A DNA stretch of 64,000 nucleotides from an uncultured Clostridia bacterium (GTDB taxonomy: Bacteria > Bacillota > Clostridia > Christensenellales > CAG-917), in the NCBI GenBank assembly GCA_934277645.1, contig CAKQUX010000002.1:124001-188000 (forward strand). The letters run 5' to 3'. The position numbers and the translations under genes were made by a program. The notes beneath the pieces are model-generated. The model did no database searches. It was not told where the DNA came from and saw only the letters and a list, made by a program, of their open reading frames with translations. Positions 51,401 through 59,983 of this stretch are shown piece after piece (the stretch's first letter is position 1; each line of letters begins with the position of its first letter).

Positions 51401-52141
51401 TTGATACAACTCGTAGGCGTTTTTGATATTCGGATTTTCCGACTTTATATCGACATCTTTAAGTTCCGTCAAAAACGTGGTATGTCTGCAATGGTCCGAC
51501 CAATAAGTGTCGATTACTTTTATTTCCGTTTCGGTAGGATTGCGGCGAAGTTTTTTGAAATACTTTTGAACAAACAGCAAATCGCCGACGCTCATAGCAA
51601 AGCCGACGCTTTTATGGTATCTTGCGACTCTGTCCTTTGTCATATGTATAAAGCCTTTAACTTGCGGAACGTCAACCGTATCGAGTTTTTCTCTCTTTAA
51701 GGTTTCATACTCGCCCAAGGTAACTTCTTCGGCTTCGACAGGGTTTATGAGATGTTTTTTGATTTTCTCTATTCCGCCGCCGCTGATTCCGCTTACTGCA
51801 TAAACCGTAGCTACCTTGACAAGCGGTTTTTCACCTTGCGTCAAAAGCTGTATGCACTGCGCCGCGCTGTCCGCTCTTTGGTCGTATTGTCCGTCGAGCA
51901 AGCCTATCGCAAAGACAGTGCCGCCAATCTTTAAATCCGCACCGTACGCAAAATCGACGGGCGGTTCTGAAAATACGTTTTCGACCGCCGCCTTAAATTC
52001 TTCTGCCGTCACGCCCTCTACGTCATAACGCAAAAGAATTCTCAACTTGTCCGGCTTTATGCCTATCATTTCGTTCAATTCGTTTATCAACGCCATTGCG
52101 TTTTTATTGTCTTTTTTTTCAACGTAAACTCTGTATACCAT
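48467..52141 (-). CDS. purL: Phosphoribosylformylglycinamidine synthase, single chain (PurL+PurQ)
   Basis: Fourth step of purine synthesis: FGAR to FGAM using glutamine and ATP. 1224 residues, the clostridial single-chain form. Synthetase blocks include TYWSDHCRHTTFLTEL near residue 215, NETHNHPTEIEPFGGAAT near 315 and the second half VGAIYSIVCSVSKL. The glutaminase lies at the C-terminus with FPGGFSGGDE near 1020, the nucleophile in GICNGFQALVKLG near 1070 and SHGEGKF near 1140. It is shorter than the ~1300-residue gamma-proteobacterial PurL. AAAGGATT precedes the ATG. It follows purD by 57 bp in the operon. Confidence 0.96.
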   Translation of the reverse strand: MVYRVYVEKKDNKNAMALINELNEMIGIKPDKLRILLRYDVEGVTAEEFKAAVENVFSEPPVDFAYGADLKIGGTVFAIGLLDGQYDQRADSAAQCIQLLTQGEKPLVKVATVYAVSGISGGGIEKIKKHLINPVEAEEVTLGEYETLKREKLDTVDVPQVKGFIHMTKDRVARYHKSVGFAMSVGDLLFVQKYFKKLRRNPTETEIKVIDTYWSDHCRHTTFLTELKDVDIKSENPNIKNAYELYQRVFKDIYKTRPEKYPCLMDIATIAVKELKRRGKLEALDESDEINACSIVVPVTTNGKTEDWLVMFKNETHNHPTEIEPFGGAATCLGGAIRDPLSGRTYVYNAMRITGAANPLEKETLKGKLPQRVLTKVAAKGFSSYGNQIGLATGTVDEVYHEGYKAKRLETGFVVGSNKRENVIRYCPEQGDLIVLLGGETGRDGCGGATGSSKAHDSKSVEKCGAEVQKGNALVERKLQRLFLNEKVTKMIKRCNDFGAGGVCVAIGELADSLEIDLDKVPIKYEGLTGTELAISESQERMAIVIAPENEEEFKELAKAENLKATVVAKVTSDGRMKMTFKGKTIVDIEREFLNTNGVRQETSATIDDKRTTFFDRKLKSFKRGLTLALSDLNVCSKKGLSETFDSTIGARTVYMPFGGKNQLTPSLAIGALVAPTDDCKIASVASWGYSPYLMESSPFVGAIYSIVCSVSKLVASGVELDKIYLTLQEYFMKLGNSAERWGVPVSALLGAFYTELSLGLGAIGGKDSMSGSFENIDVPPTLISFALGTQNVDKLITNVLKTKGEKLYLLPFKKDRYAVPNFDSVKNVYAVVSEKIASGEIKFATVVENGGVGAAVVKSCLGNGLGFDFKYGDLFSERYGEIIIATDDAESLGTEAVYIGETTEKDFTSGGQILSVEEATEAYVGKLNPIFPTKTDEKGEVKNVSYVSSEKKTSSIKVAKPRVFIPAFPGTNCELDTKRSFDKAGAETEIFVVKNLTASDVEESVDEIVKHIKRANIIAFPGGFSGGDEPDGSGKFIATTFRNPKIKEAITELLEKNDGLILGICNGFQALVKLGLVPYGEIRPMTEQSPTLTFNTIPRHVSTMVDVRVASNKSPWLNSLKVGDVYSVAVSHGEGKFIATDKTLDELMKNGQIATQYVKGHNATMESPFNPNGSFMAIEGITSVDGRVFGKMGHSERIGADLYKNFDGNFDMKIFESGVKYFS

Positions 52142-52198
52142 AATCCTTTCGTCCGTTTAATGTTTTTAACGTTGCCTTTTCGGCTTATGTCGATTTTA

Positions 52199-53461
52199 TC
52201 AAATAATATATTTATCGCCTATATCTTTTCTATAATGTATGCCTTCAAACTGCACTTGCTTTATTGCTTCGTATGCGTCGGCTTTTGCCTGTTTGAGATT
52301 GTCTGCAACCGCCGTAACGCCGATTACTCTGCCGCCGTTTGTGACAAGTTTTCCGTTTTCCGTTTTCGTTCCGCTATGATACAGCGTTATATTCGAAGCC
52401 GTCTTTCCGATTGTTATTTCTTTGCCCTTTTCATACTTTTCGGGATAACCGCCGCTGCACGCCATAACGCAAACCGCCGATTTGTCACTCCACTTAATTT
52501 CGATTTCGCCTAGCCTACTGTCTATTATCGCTTCGAAAATGTCTATCAGGTCCGTTTCTAAAAGCGGCAAAACAACTTGCGTTTCAGGGTCGCCGAACCT
52601 CGCGTTGTATTCGATAACTTTTACTCCGTCATCTGTCACTATAAGCCCGAAATACAAAACGCCTTTAAAAGGCCTGGCCAAGTCGTTCATTGCCTTTACG
52701 GTAGGAAGTAAAACGTTTTCTCTGACTTCTTTTGCTATCTCTTTTGTATAGAAAGGACTAGGCGCAATAGTTCCCATTCCGCCCGTATTAAGTCCCTTAT
52801 CGCCATCAAAAACTCGCTTATGGTCGCAACTCGAAATCATAGGATAAATAGTCTTTCCGTCGGTGAACGTCAAAACCGAAACTTCCTTGCCGACCAAAAA
52901 CTCTTCGATAACAACTTTTGTTCCCGCCTTTCCGAACGCACCGCCGACCATCATTTCACTAAGCGCCTTTTGCGCTTCGTCCACGCTCTCGCAAATGATA
53001 ACGCCTTTGCCAAGCGCCAAACCGTCAGCCTTTACAACAAGCGGATACTTTTGCGATTTGACGTATTCGGCCGCCGCATTAAAATCGTCAAACGATTTTG
53101 CCTTTGCCGTCGGAATGTCATATCTTTCCATCATATCTTTTGAAAAGCATTTCGACGCTTCTATTATTGCAGCATTTGCTCTTGGTCCGAACGCTCTATG
53201 CCCTGCTTTTTCAAGTTCGTCTACAAGTCCTAACGCTAACGGGTCATCGGGTGCGACAACCGTAAGCTTAATGTTTTTATGCTCGTCCACAAATTTAACT
53301 ATTCCTTTAAGGTCGCAAGGAGCTATATCTACAAGCTCGGCGATTTCGCCTATGCCTGCGTTTCCTTTCGCCGCATAAATTTTGCCGCACTTTGGCGAGC
53401 TTTTAAGTTTTTTTATAATCGCATGTTCTCTTCCGCCGTTTCCGACAACCAATATATCCAT
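52199..53461 (-). CDS. purD: Phosphoribosylamine-glycine ligase
   Basis: Second step of purine synthesis, joining glycine to phosphoribosylamine with ATP. 420 residues, standard. The ATP-grasp pieces VVGNGGREHAI at the N-terminus, YPLVVKADGLALGKGV near residue 130, the FLVGKEVSVL block and EYNARFGDPETQVVLPL near 285 are all clear. TAGGTTAAT lies before the ATG. The 157-bp gap from purH contains a strong hairpin at 53525-53549 but no terminator tail, so it stays in the purine transcript. Confidence 0.97.
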   Translation of the reverse strand: MDILVVGNGGREHAIIKKLKSSPKCGKIYAAKGNAGIGEIAELVDIAPCDLKGIVKFVDEHKNIKLTVVAPDDPLALGLVDELEKAGHRAFGPRANAAIIEASKCFSKDMMERYDIPTAKAKSFDDFNAAAEYVKSQKYPLVVKADGLALGKGVIICESVDEAQKALSEMMVGGAFGKAGTKVVIEEFLVGKEVSVLTFTDGKTIYPMISSCDHKRVFDGDKGLNTGGMGTIAPSPFYTKEIAKEVRENVLLPTVKAMNDLARPFKGVLYFGLIVTDDGVKVIEYNARFGDPETQVVLPLLETDLIDIFEAIIDSRLGEIEIKWSDKSAVCVMACSGGYPEKYEKGKEITIGKTASNITLYHSGTKTENGKLVTNGGRVIGVTAVADNLKQAKADAYEAIKQVQFEGIHYRKDIGDKYII

Positions 53462-53524
53462 ATTAACCTACCGATTTTTTTTCTGTTCAAACGATTTTTG
53501 TTCAATCGTTTTTGTTTGCAGAGT

Positions 53525-53549
53525 TGTTTTTGAGTAACACTCAAAAACA
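53525..53549 (-). other. Perfect hairpin between purH and purD
   Basis: 11-bp arms TGTTTTTGAGT/ACTCAAAAACA around loop AAC in the 157-bp gap between two cistrons of the purine operon. No run of T follows on either strand, so it is not an intrinsic terminator. Possible mRNA processing or stability element. Confidence 0.65.
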
Positions 53550-53617
53550 TCTTATAATTAAATTATGCTATCGTCCGCCGATTGTGCGTCGATATATAAT
53601 ATATAATCTACGTACAA

Positions 53618-55153
53618 TCAATGTTTAAAGTGGCGTTTGCCGACAAAAATCATCGCTATGCCTGCGTCGTCGCACGCCTTAATCGAAAGTTCGTCGTTTA
53701 TGCTTCCGCCCGGTTGAATTATTGCGGTTATGCCTGCTTTCGCCGCCGCCTCAACACAGTCAGGGAACGGGAAGAAAGCGTCGGACGCCATTACGCAACC
53801 TTTTGCTTTTTCGCCTGCGTGTTCGATTGCCTGATTTGTCGCCCAAATTCTGTTTGTCTGTCCTGCGCCTATTCCTGCCGTAGCGAAGTCTTTGCCGATG
53901 ACGATTGCGTTAGACTTTGTATGTTTGACAACTTTCCAACAAAAATCAAGTTGTTTTCTCTCGTCGGCTGTCGGCGCTTTCTTTGTAACAACTTTAACTT
54001 CGGCTTCGTCGTAAAGTTCGACGTCGCCGTCCTGCATAAGCATTCCGCCGTAAACCTTTTTCATATCAATAAACTCACCACGTTTTCCGTTTATATCTTT
54101 AAGCTCTAAAAGCCTTATGTTCTTCTTTTGTTCAAGCACTTTAAGGGCTTCTTCTTCAAAGCCTTTCGCTATTACGATTTCGACGAAAATCTTGTTTATT
54201 TCTTCTGCCGTCTTTAAATCGACAATTCCGTTTATAGCGATGATGCCGCCGAATATCGAAACTTTGTCCGCTTCGTAGGCTTTCATATACGCTTCATAAA
54301 CGCTCTTTCCCGTTCCGACGCCGCAAGGATTTGCGTGTTTAACGGCAACGACGGTAGGCTCAGTATATTCGCGCAAGAGTTCAAGCGCACCGTTTGCGTC
54401 GTTTATATTGTTATAGCTAAGCTCCTTGCCGTGAAGCTGCTTTGCCTCGGTAAGACTTGTCGCTTTCGGAAGTTCGTCGCAATAAAACGCCGCTTGCTGA
54501 TGAGGGTTTTCGCCGTAACGCATATCTTGCTCTTTTGAATAAGCAAGCGTTATCGTTTGAGGAAATTTTATTCCGAGTTTTGCCGCAAGGAAATTTGAAA
54601 TAAGGCTGTCGTAAACCGCCGTATGCGCAAAGACCTTGTACATAAGATACTTCTTCGTTTCAAGACTTACTTCGCCGCCTTTAAGCTCGTTAAGCGTTCT
54701 ATCATAGTCGGTCGGATCAACCAAAACTACGACGTCTTGAAAGTTTTTTGCCGCGCTTCTGAGCATAGTAGGTCCGCCGATATCGATGTTTTCGACAGCT
54801 TCTTGAAAATCTACGCCGTCTTTCATTATCGTCTTTTTGAAAGGATAGAGATTGACCACCACTATATCGATTGTGTTTATATTGAGCTTTTCGAGCGATT
54901 CCATGTGTTGCGGATTTGAACGCATTGCAAGAAGACCTGCGTGAACGGCAGGGTGAAGCGTTTTTACTCTTCCGTCAAGACATTCGGGAAAACCCGTTAT
55001 ATCGCTGATTCCGATGACTTTAACTCCGTTTTCCGCAAGAATTTTATGCGTGCCGCCCGTCGATATGATTTCATAACCGAGAGCTTCGAGCTCTTTTGCG
55101 AGTTCTACGACTCCGCTTTTGTCAGATACGCTTATCAATGCTCTTTTTTTCAT
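53618..55153 (-). CDS. purH: Bifunctional AICAR transformylase/IMP cyclohydrolase
   Basis: Last two steps to IMP. 511 residues, standard. The N-terminal cyclohydrolase begins ALISVSDKSGVVELAKEL and has ISTGGTHKIL and DGRVKTLHPAVHAGLL; the transformylase half shows LRYGENPHQQAAFY near residue 207, KHANPCGVG near 268, and the catalytic KHTKSNAIV and ASDAFFPFPD near 400-450. AAAGGAG lies before the ATG. It follows purN by 57 bp. Confidence 0.97.
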   Translation of the reverse strand: MKKRALISVSDKSGVVELAKELEALGYEIISTGGTHKILAENGVKVIGISDITGFPECLDGRVKTLHPAVHAGLLAMRSNPQHMESLEKLNINTIDIVVVNLYPFKKTIMKDGVDFQEAVENIDIGGPTMLRSAAKNFQDVVVLVDPTDYDRTLNELKGGEVSLETKKYLMYKVFAHTAVYDSLISNFLAAKLGIKFPQTITLAYSKEQDMRYGENPHQQAAFYCDELPKATSLTEAKQLHGKELSYNNINDANGALELLREYTEPTVVAVKHANPCGVGTGKSVYEAYMKAYEADKVSIFGGIIAINGIVDLKTAEEINKIFVEIVIAKGFEEEALKVLEQKKNIRLLELKDINGKRGEFIDMKKVYGGMLMQDGDVELYDEAEVKVVTKKAPTADERKQLDFCWKVVKHTKSNAIVIGKDFATAGIGAGQTNRIWATNQAIEHAGEKAKGCVMASDAFFPFPDCVEAAAKAGITAIIQPGGSINDELSIKACDDAGIAMIFVGKRHFKH

Positions 55154-55210
55154 TGTTTTCTCCTTTTCCTTTTAATCGTTTTTTGACGCTTTAAATGCGT
55201 CTGAATTTGT

Positions 55211-55801
55211 TTAAAGTCTATATTTTCCTTCGACAAGTCCTTTTACCGCAATCGGCAACATTTTATGTTCGGTTTCAAGAATTCTCTTTTGCAAACTTTC
55301 CGCCGTGTCGTCGTCTAAAACTTCGACAGCCTGTTGCATTATGATTTTTCCCGTGTCCGCGCCCTCGTCCACAAAATGCACCGTCGCGCCCGACACCTTA
55401 ACGCCACGCTCTATTGCGGCTTCGTGAACTTTAAGTCCGTAATATCCCTTTCCGCAAAATGACGGAATAAGGCTCGGATGAATGTTGATTATCTTTCCTT
55501 TTCTTTTTGCGACGAATTTCTCGTCCAAAATGGACAAATAGCCGGCGAGCACTATGAAATCGATTTTTTCTTTTTCAAGTTCTTCATCGATTTTTTGAAA
55601 CGTTTCTTCAAGCGTTGGATAATCGTTTTTATCGACGACAACGCTCTTTATGCCGTGCGCGTTTGCTCTGTCAATTGCCATAATGTTAGGCTTTGACGCA
55701 ATCATCAAAGCGAGTTCGCAAAACTTGTCTTTTTCGTTTGCGTCGATTATCGATTGAAAATCCGAACCGCCGCCGCTACAAAAAACTGCTACCCTTTTCA
55801 C
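55211..55801 (-). CDS. purN: Phosphoribosylglycinamide formyltransferase
   Basis: Third step of purine synthesis, using 10-formyltetrahydrofolate. 196 residues. Family marks are AVFCSGGGSDFQSII at the start, GYLSILDEKFV near residue 85, INIHPSLIPSF (catalytic Asn-His) near 102 and HFVDEGADTGKII (catalytic Asp) near 136. It starts with GTG, overlapping the purM stop (GTGA), so the two are translationally coupled. The folate-dependent form is present; no formate-dependent PurT is seen. Confidence 0.96.
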   Translation of the reverse strand: MKRVAVFCSGGGSDFQSIIDANEKDKFCELALMIASKPNIMAIDRANAHGIKSVVVDKNDYPTLEETFQKIDEELEKEKIDFIVLAGYLSILDEKFVAKRKGKIINIHPSLIPSFCGKGYYGLKVHEAAIERGVKVSGATVHFVDEGADTGKIIMQQAVEVLDDDTAESLQKRILETEHKMLPIAVKGLVEGKYRL

Positions 55802-56820
55802 TTCAACGTTACCCCTTTGCCGTTTATCGTTTTTCCTACAAGGTGCGCTTTTTCGCCAAGTTCGTTTAACGTTGCAATCGTTAAATCGGCGTCTTTTTTG
55901 TCAACTACGACAACCATTCCGATTCCCATATTGAACGTGTTGTATAATTGTTCGTTTTTAAGTCCCGACTTTTCTTTGATTATTTCATAAAGCGGGCTAA
56001 GTTTATAGCTGTTTAAATCTATTTCACAACCTATGCCGTCAGGGAAGACTCTCGGAATATTCTCGATAAATCCGCCGCCCGTTATATGAGCTATGCCCTT
56101 GACTTCGACTTTTTGCATAAGACCCAATATGCTCTTGACGTAAATTCTTGTCGGCTCTAAAAGCGCTTCTCCGTATGTTTTTTGAAGTCTTTCGTCGTAA
56201 ACGTCGATTTCGCTTTTCGTTTCGCCGAAAAGTTTTCTTATAAGCGAAAAGCCGTTTGAATGTACGCCGCTCGATTCGAGTCCGATAAGAACGTCGCCTG
56301 CCTTTATGTTTTTGCCGTTTATTACTTTTTCTTTATCGACTATGCCGACTGCAAATCCTGCCATATCGTATTCGCCGTCGGGATAGAAACTCGGCATTTC
56401 TGCCGTCTCGCCGCCTATAAGCGCGCAGTTAGACATTTTGCATCCGTCTGCCACGCCCTTTACGACCGTTGCGACTTTTTCGGGGTCGAGTTTGCCCGTT
56501 GCGAAATAGTCAAGGAAAAAGAGAGGTCTTGCGCCTTGACACACGATATCGTTTACACACATTGCTACGGCGTCGATACCGACCGTGTCGTGCTTGTCCG
56601 AAACGAACGCATATTTAAGTTTTGTTCCCACGCCGTCACAGCCTGCTACAAGAACGGGCTCTTTCATCTTTTCGCCGCTTATATCGTAAAATCCGCCGAA
56701 TGACCCAAGGTCACCGAGCACGTTGCCGTCATACGTTTCTTTGACGTGCTTTTTCATAAGTTCGACCGCCTTATAACCGCGCGTTACGTCTACTCCGCTG
56801 TCGCTGTAAGAAATTGCCAT
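55798..56820 (-). CDS. purM: Phosphoribosylformylglycinamidine cyclo-ligase (AIR synthetase)
   Basis: Fifth step of purine synthesis. 340 residues, usual length. It has YSDSGVDVTRG at the N-terminus, VAGCDGVGTKLKYAF near residue 60, ALIGGETAEMPSFY near 130, and GLESSGVHSNGFSLIRK and HITGGGFIENIPRVFP in the second half. AAGGAG precedes the ATG, 9 bp after purF. It belongs to the purC-F-M-N-H-D-L operon. Confidence 0.97.
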   Translation of the reverse strand: MAISYSDSGVDVTRGYKAVELMKKHVKETYDGNVLGDLGSFGGFYDISGEKMKEPVLVAGCDGVGTKLKYAFVSDKHDTVGIDAVAMCVNDIVCQGARPLFFLDYFATGKLDPEKVATVVKGVADGCKMSNCALIGGETAEMPSFYPDGEYDMAGFAVGIVDKEKVINGKNIKAGDVLIGLESSGVHSNGFSLIRKLFGETKSEIDVYDERLQKTYGEALLEPTRIYVKSILGLMQKVEVKGIAHITGGGFIENIPRVFPDGIGCEIDLNSYKLSPLYEIIKEKSGLKNEQLYNTFNMGIGMVVVVDKKDADLTIATLNELGEKAHLVGKTINGKGVTLK

Positions 56821-56829
56821 AATATCTCC

Positions 56830-58269
56830 TTAATCGTCAAGCATTTGCTTGTCTTCTTTTTCTTTTTCGTTTTCGACTATATACGGATATTCACCGTTGA
56901 AACATCCCAGACAAAATTCGTTTTTGTCACGGTGTACCGTTTCGCAAAGTTCGTCAATCGTCAGATAGTGAAGAGAGTCGCAACCGATAAACTTGCATAT
57001 CTCTTCTTCCGTTCTGAATGCGCCGACAAGTTGCGAATAATCGTTTGTGTCTATGCCGAAATAGCACGGATGCTTCGTTATAGGCGAGCTTATCCTAAGA
57101 TGTACTTCCTTCGCCCCCGCTTCGCGCAACATTTGAACAATCTTTTTGCTTGTCGTTCCTCGAACAATAGAATCGTCGATTAAAATTATACGCTTTCCGC
57201 AAACGTTGCTTCTGAGTGCGTTTAGTTTGATTTTAACGCTTGTTTCACGCATTCCTTGCTCAGGTTGGATAAAAGTTCTACCGACGTATCGGTTTTTCGT
57301 CAACGCTTCGCCGTAAGGTATGCCCGAAACTTCGCTGTATCCCCTTGCCGCAACTACCGCGCTGTCGGGAACGCCTGCAACCATATCCGCTTCGACGGGA
57401 TATTTTTTAGCGAGTATCTTTCCCGACTCCTTTCTCGACTCGTAAACCGACACGCCGTCGATTTCACTGTCGGGACGGGCAAAATAGACGTACTCGAAAA
57501 TGCAATGCGCCTTTTTTGGAGCAGGATTGTCTATGCGATAAAATTCGATGCCGTCACCGTCAAAAACAAGCACTTCGCCAGGTTCTATATCACGGACAAA
57601 TTTAGCCCCTACGCCGTCAAGCGCGCAAGTTTCGCTTGCCACTATATAGCGGTCGCCGATAGTGCCGAAACAAAGCGGTCTGATTCCGTACGGGTCGCGA
57701 ACCGCAATAAGTTTGTCCTGACTCATAAGCACGAACGAATACGAACCTTTGAAGTATTTGCACGCTTCGAGCACGCCGTCCACTATGCTTTCGTCGCTGT
57801 ACTTGTTTATAAGCGACGCCATAACTTCACTGTCGATTGACGTTTGAAAAACGGCGTTCTCTTTTATGAGTTCGTTTCTTAACTGCTTTGCGTTGATAAG
57901 GTTTCCGTTGTGCGCCAATGCCATTTTGCCGCGTTTGCCGATAAAATATATAGGTTGCGCATTGCAGAGTTTACTTGCGCCAGTCGTTGAATATCTCACG
58001 TGGCCTATCGCTATGTTCCCGTCGGGAAGCGACGAAATTCGCTCTGCCGAAAAGACTTCCGGCACAAGCCCCATATTTTTGTAATATTCGATTCGCTTGC
58101 CGTTTCCGACGGCAATTCCGCAACTTTCCTGACCTCTGTGTTGCAAGGCAAACAAGCCGTAATAGGCGGTAGAAGCGATATTATATGTGTTCGGAGAGTG
58201 TATGCCGATAACGCCGCACTCTTCGCTAAAACTGTCGAACGGCAGTTTCTTTGTCCTTTCTGTTTGCAT
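56830..58269 (-). CDS. purF: Amidophosphoribosyltransferase with propeptide and Fe-S ligands
   Basis: Committing step of purine synthesis: PRPP plus glutamine to phosphoribosylamine. 479 residues. The nucleophile Cys18 in EECGVIGIHS follows a 17-residue propeptide that must be removed, as in Bacillus. The PRPP loop IILIDDSIVRGTTSK lies near residue 360. Cysteines in KAHCIFEYVYF, KHPCYFGID and EFCLGCFNGEYP correspond to the 4Fe-4S ligands of the Bacillus type, so oxygen sensitivity is expected. AGGAGC precedes the ATG, 8 bp after purC. Confidence 0.97.
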   Translation of the reverse strand: MQTERTKKLPFDSFSEECGVIGIHSPNTYNIASTAYYGLFALQHRGQESCGIAVGNGKRIEYYKNMGLVPEVFSAERISSLPDGNIAIGHVRYSTTGASKLCNAQPIYFIGKRGKMALAHNGNLINAKQLRNELIKENAVFQTSIDSEVMASLINKYSDESIVDGVLEACKYFKGSYSFVLMSQDKLIAVRDPYGIRPLCFGTIGDRYIVASETCALDGVGAKFVRDIEPGEVLVFDGDGIEFYRIDNPAPKKAHCIFEYVYFARPDSEIDGVSVYESRKESGKILAKKYPVEADMVAGVPDSAVVAARGYSEVSGIPYGEALTKNRYVGRTFIQPEQGMRETSVKIKLNALRSNVCGKRIILIDDSIVRGTTSKKIVQMLREAGAKEVHLRISSPITKHPCYFGIDTNDYSQLVGAFRTEEEICKFIGCDSLHYLTIDELCETVHRDKNEFCLGCFNGEYPYIVENEKEKEDKQMLDD

Positions 58270-58277
58270 TTTAGCTC

Positions 58278-58991
58278 CTAAATCTTTTCTCCCATAAGTC
58301 GAGATAAAATTTCTGCATACGCTTCTTCGACGCCGCCCATATCTCTGCGGAAGCGGTCCTTGTCGAGTTTTTGCTTAGTGACGCTGTCCCAGAAACGACA
58401 AGTGTCGGGACTGATTTCGTCCGCCAAAATAATCTTTCCGTCAAAACGTCCGAATTCGAGTTTGAAATCGATAAGCTCTATGTTAGACTTTGCAAGGAAT
58501 GCCGAAAGAATTTCGTTTATCTTAAACGACATTTCCGTTATCTTTTTAATTTCGTCGTCGGTCGCAAGTCCAATTGCTCGTATGTGATAATCGTTTATCA
58601 TCGGGTCGCCGAGTTCGTCGTTTTTGTAACAGAACTCCAAAACCGTACTGTTAAGTTTCGTGCCTTCTTCAAGACCCAAGCGTTTTGCAAGACTGCCTGC
58701 CGCTATATTACGGACGATAACTTCAATCGGAACAATGGAAACTTTTTTGACAAGAGTTTCTCTGTCTGAAAGTTGCTCAACGTAATGCGTTTCGACGCCT
58801 TCTTTTTCGAGCATCTGCATAAGGAAGTTGGTTACTTTGTTGTTGACTACGCCTTTGCCGACGATAGTTCCTTTTTTAAGACCGTTGAATGCGGTTGCGT
58901 CGTCTTTGTAATCTACCAAAACGATTTTAGGGTCATCGGTTGCGTAAACCTTTTTTGCTTTGCCTTCATAGAGCAATTCTTTCTTTTCCAT
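58278..58991 (-). CDS. purC: Phosphoribosylaminoimidazole-succinocarboxamide synthase
   Basis: Joins aspartate to CAIR with ATP (SAICAR synthesis). 237 residues. LLYEGKAKKVYATDD at the N-terminus, DYKDDATAFNG near residue 30, EVIVRNIAAGSLAKR near 92 and the C-terminal DEISPDTCRFWD are diagnostic. AAGGAG lies before the ATG. It is the first gene of the purine operon. A plausible promoter lies at 59046-59074, with a degenerate repeat array behind it. No purine riboswitch core was recognised. Confidence 0.97.
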   Translation of the reverse strand: MEKKELLYEGKAKKVYATDDPKIVLVDYKDDATAFNGLKKGTIVGKGVVNNKVTNFLMQMLEKEGVETHYVEQLSDRETLVKKVSIVPIEVIVRNIAAGSLAKRLGLEEGTKLNSTVLEFCYKNDELGDPMINDYHIRAIGLATDDEIKKITEMSFKINEILSAFLAKSNIELIDFKLEFGRFDGKIILADEISPDTCRFWDSVTKQKLDKDRFRRDMGGVEEAYAEILSRLMGEKI

Positions 58992-59325
58992 TTTTGTCTC
59001 CTTAATTAAAGTTTGTTTTCGATTTATTTGTTTTTGTTCAATCTGTTTGTACTAACAAGCATTTATTCTTACAAGCATTTACTTTAATACCTGTTTGCTT
59101 AATTGCTTTTTATAAATGTATTGTTTTAAACGCTTTTTATGGCATCGGCTTTTAATAGTCATTTTTATAAACGTCTTGTCCTTAATAGCCGTTTTGTTTT
59201 AACAAACGTCTGAATCTTATAACTGTTTTTTTAACAGCGTTTATTTTTAATGGCGTTCGTTTCTAACAATCGGATGCTTTTAAACGACTTTTTGTTTTAT
59301 GACCGCTTATAAAAAAGCATATAAA
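58992..59325. repeat. Degenerate AT-rich repeat array upstream of purC
   Basis: About 330 bp between purE and purC. On the plus strand units such as TTAATAGTCATTTT, TTAATAGCCGTTTT, TTAACAAACGTCTG, TTAACAGCGTTTAT, TTAATGGCGTTCG and TTTAAACGACTTTT recur roughly every 17-25 bp, together with two copies of CTTACAAGCATTTA-like sequence near 59050-59080. No gene; contains the purC promoter. Confidence 0.5.
59046..59074 (-). promoter_or_regulatory. purC: Probable promoter of the purine operon
   Basis: TTGTAA (59074-59069), 17 bp, TACAAA (59051-59046), about 55 bases before the purC start. Moderate match to consensus; no PurR-box pair was identified. Confidence 0.5.
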
Positions 59326-59359
59326 AAAGCTCTATAAGACCTTAGTCTTGTAGAGCTTT
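59326..59359 (-). terminator. Terminator overlapping the end of purE
   Basis: 15-base arms (59345-59359 and 59326-59340) with one mismatch, loop CTTA on the plus strand, then a T-rich tail. The first arm is the last codons of purE and the loop is its stop codon, so the coding end itself forms the terminator. Confidence 0.8.
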
Positions 59360-59824
59360 ATCATCTTCTGTTATTTGCTTCGCCATTGCGCTTTTATAGT
59401 CGGAAAGTTTGGACGCAAGGGCAGTATCTTCGATTGCAAGCATTTGAACCGCAAGCAACCCTGCATTTTGCCCTGCACCTACCCCTACGCAGGCAACAGG
59501 CACACCTTTCGGCATTTGCACGATAGAAAGCAAGCTGTCAAGCCCGCCCATCATCGAAGTTTGTATCGGTAACCCTATTATCGGAAGCGTCGTTCTTGCG
59601 GCAAGCACACCGCCGAGATGCGCGGCTTTTCCTGCGGCTGCAATAATCACGCGCACGTTGCGGTCTATTGCGGTCGTAGCGTACTTATCGGCTTCGTCAG
59701 GCGTTCGGTGCGCGGAAATAATTCTGACTTCCGTCTCGACGCCGAATTCTTTTAAAATATCGACGGCTTGTTTGACGACGTCATAGTCGGATTTGCTTCC
59801 CATTAAAATTCCAACCTTTTTCAT
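59342..59824 (-). CDS. purE: N5-carboxyaminoimidazole ribonucleotide mutase
   Basis: Converts N5-CAIR to CAIR (or AIR plus CO2 directly in class II). 160 residues from ATG 59824, supported by GAGGTG. GILMGSKSDYDVV at the N-terminus, RIISAHRTPDEADKYA near residue 38 and AAGKAAHLGGVLAA near 68 are complete. No purK is beside it. It has its own promoter and terminator, so it is a separate unit from purC-F-M-N-H-D-L although it lies just upstream in the same direction. Confidence 0.96.
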   Translation of the reverse strand: MKKVGILMGSKSDYDVVKQAVDILKEFGVETEVRIISAHRTPDEADKYATTAIDRNVRVIIAAAGKAAHLGGVLAARTTLPIIGLPIQTSMMGGLDSLLSIVQMPKGVPVACVGVGAGQNAGLLAVQMLAIEDTALASKLSDYKSAMAKQITEDDKALQD

Positions 59825-59843
59825 AGTCACCTCAACTGCTTTA

Positions 59844-59872
59844 ACTATAACAAATTTTGAAATTTAAGTCTA
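59844..59872 (-). promoter_or_regulatory. Promoter of purE
   Basis: TAGACT (59872-59867), 17 bp, TATAGT (59849-59844), about 20 bases before the start codon. A short hairpin TCTACC..GGTAGA overlaps the -35 side. Confidence 0.6.
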
Positions 59873-59983
59873 CCGAAATAACGTCGGGTAGAAATTATTT
59901 TTATTTTTTCTTTAATCGCCGCTAACTACGACTTTACGCCTTTATCGTTTTTACACGAAATTAAATCAAACTGCAATAGGGTT

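Noticed and set aside
58992..59325. Purine riboswitch before purC
   Set aside because: The conserved core of the purine aptamer could not be found; the leader after the likely promoter is only about 50 bases.
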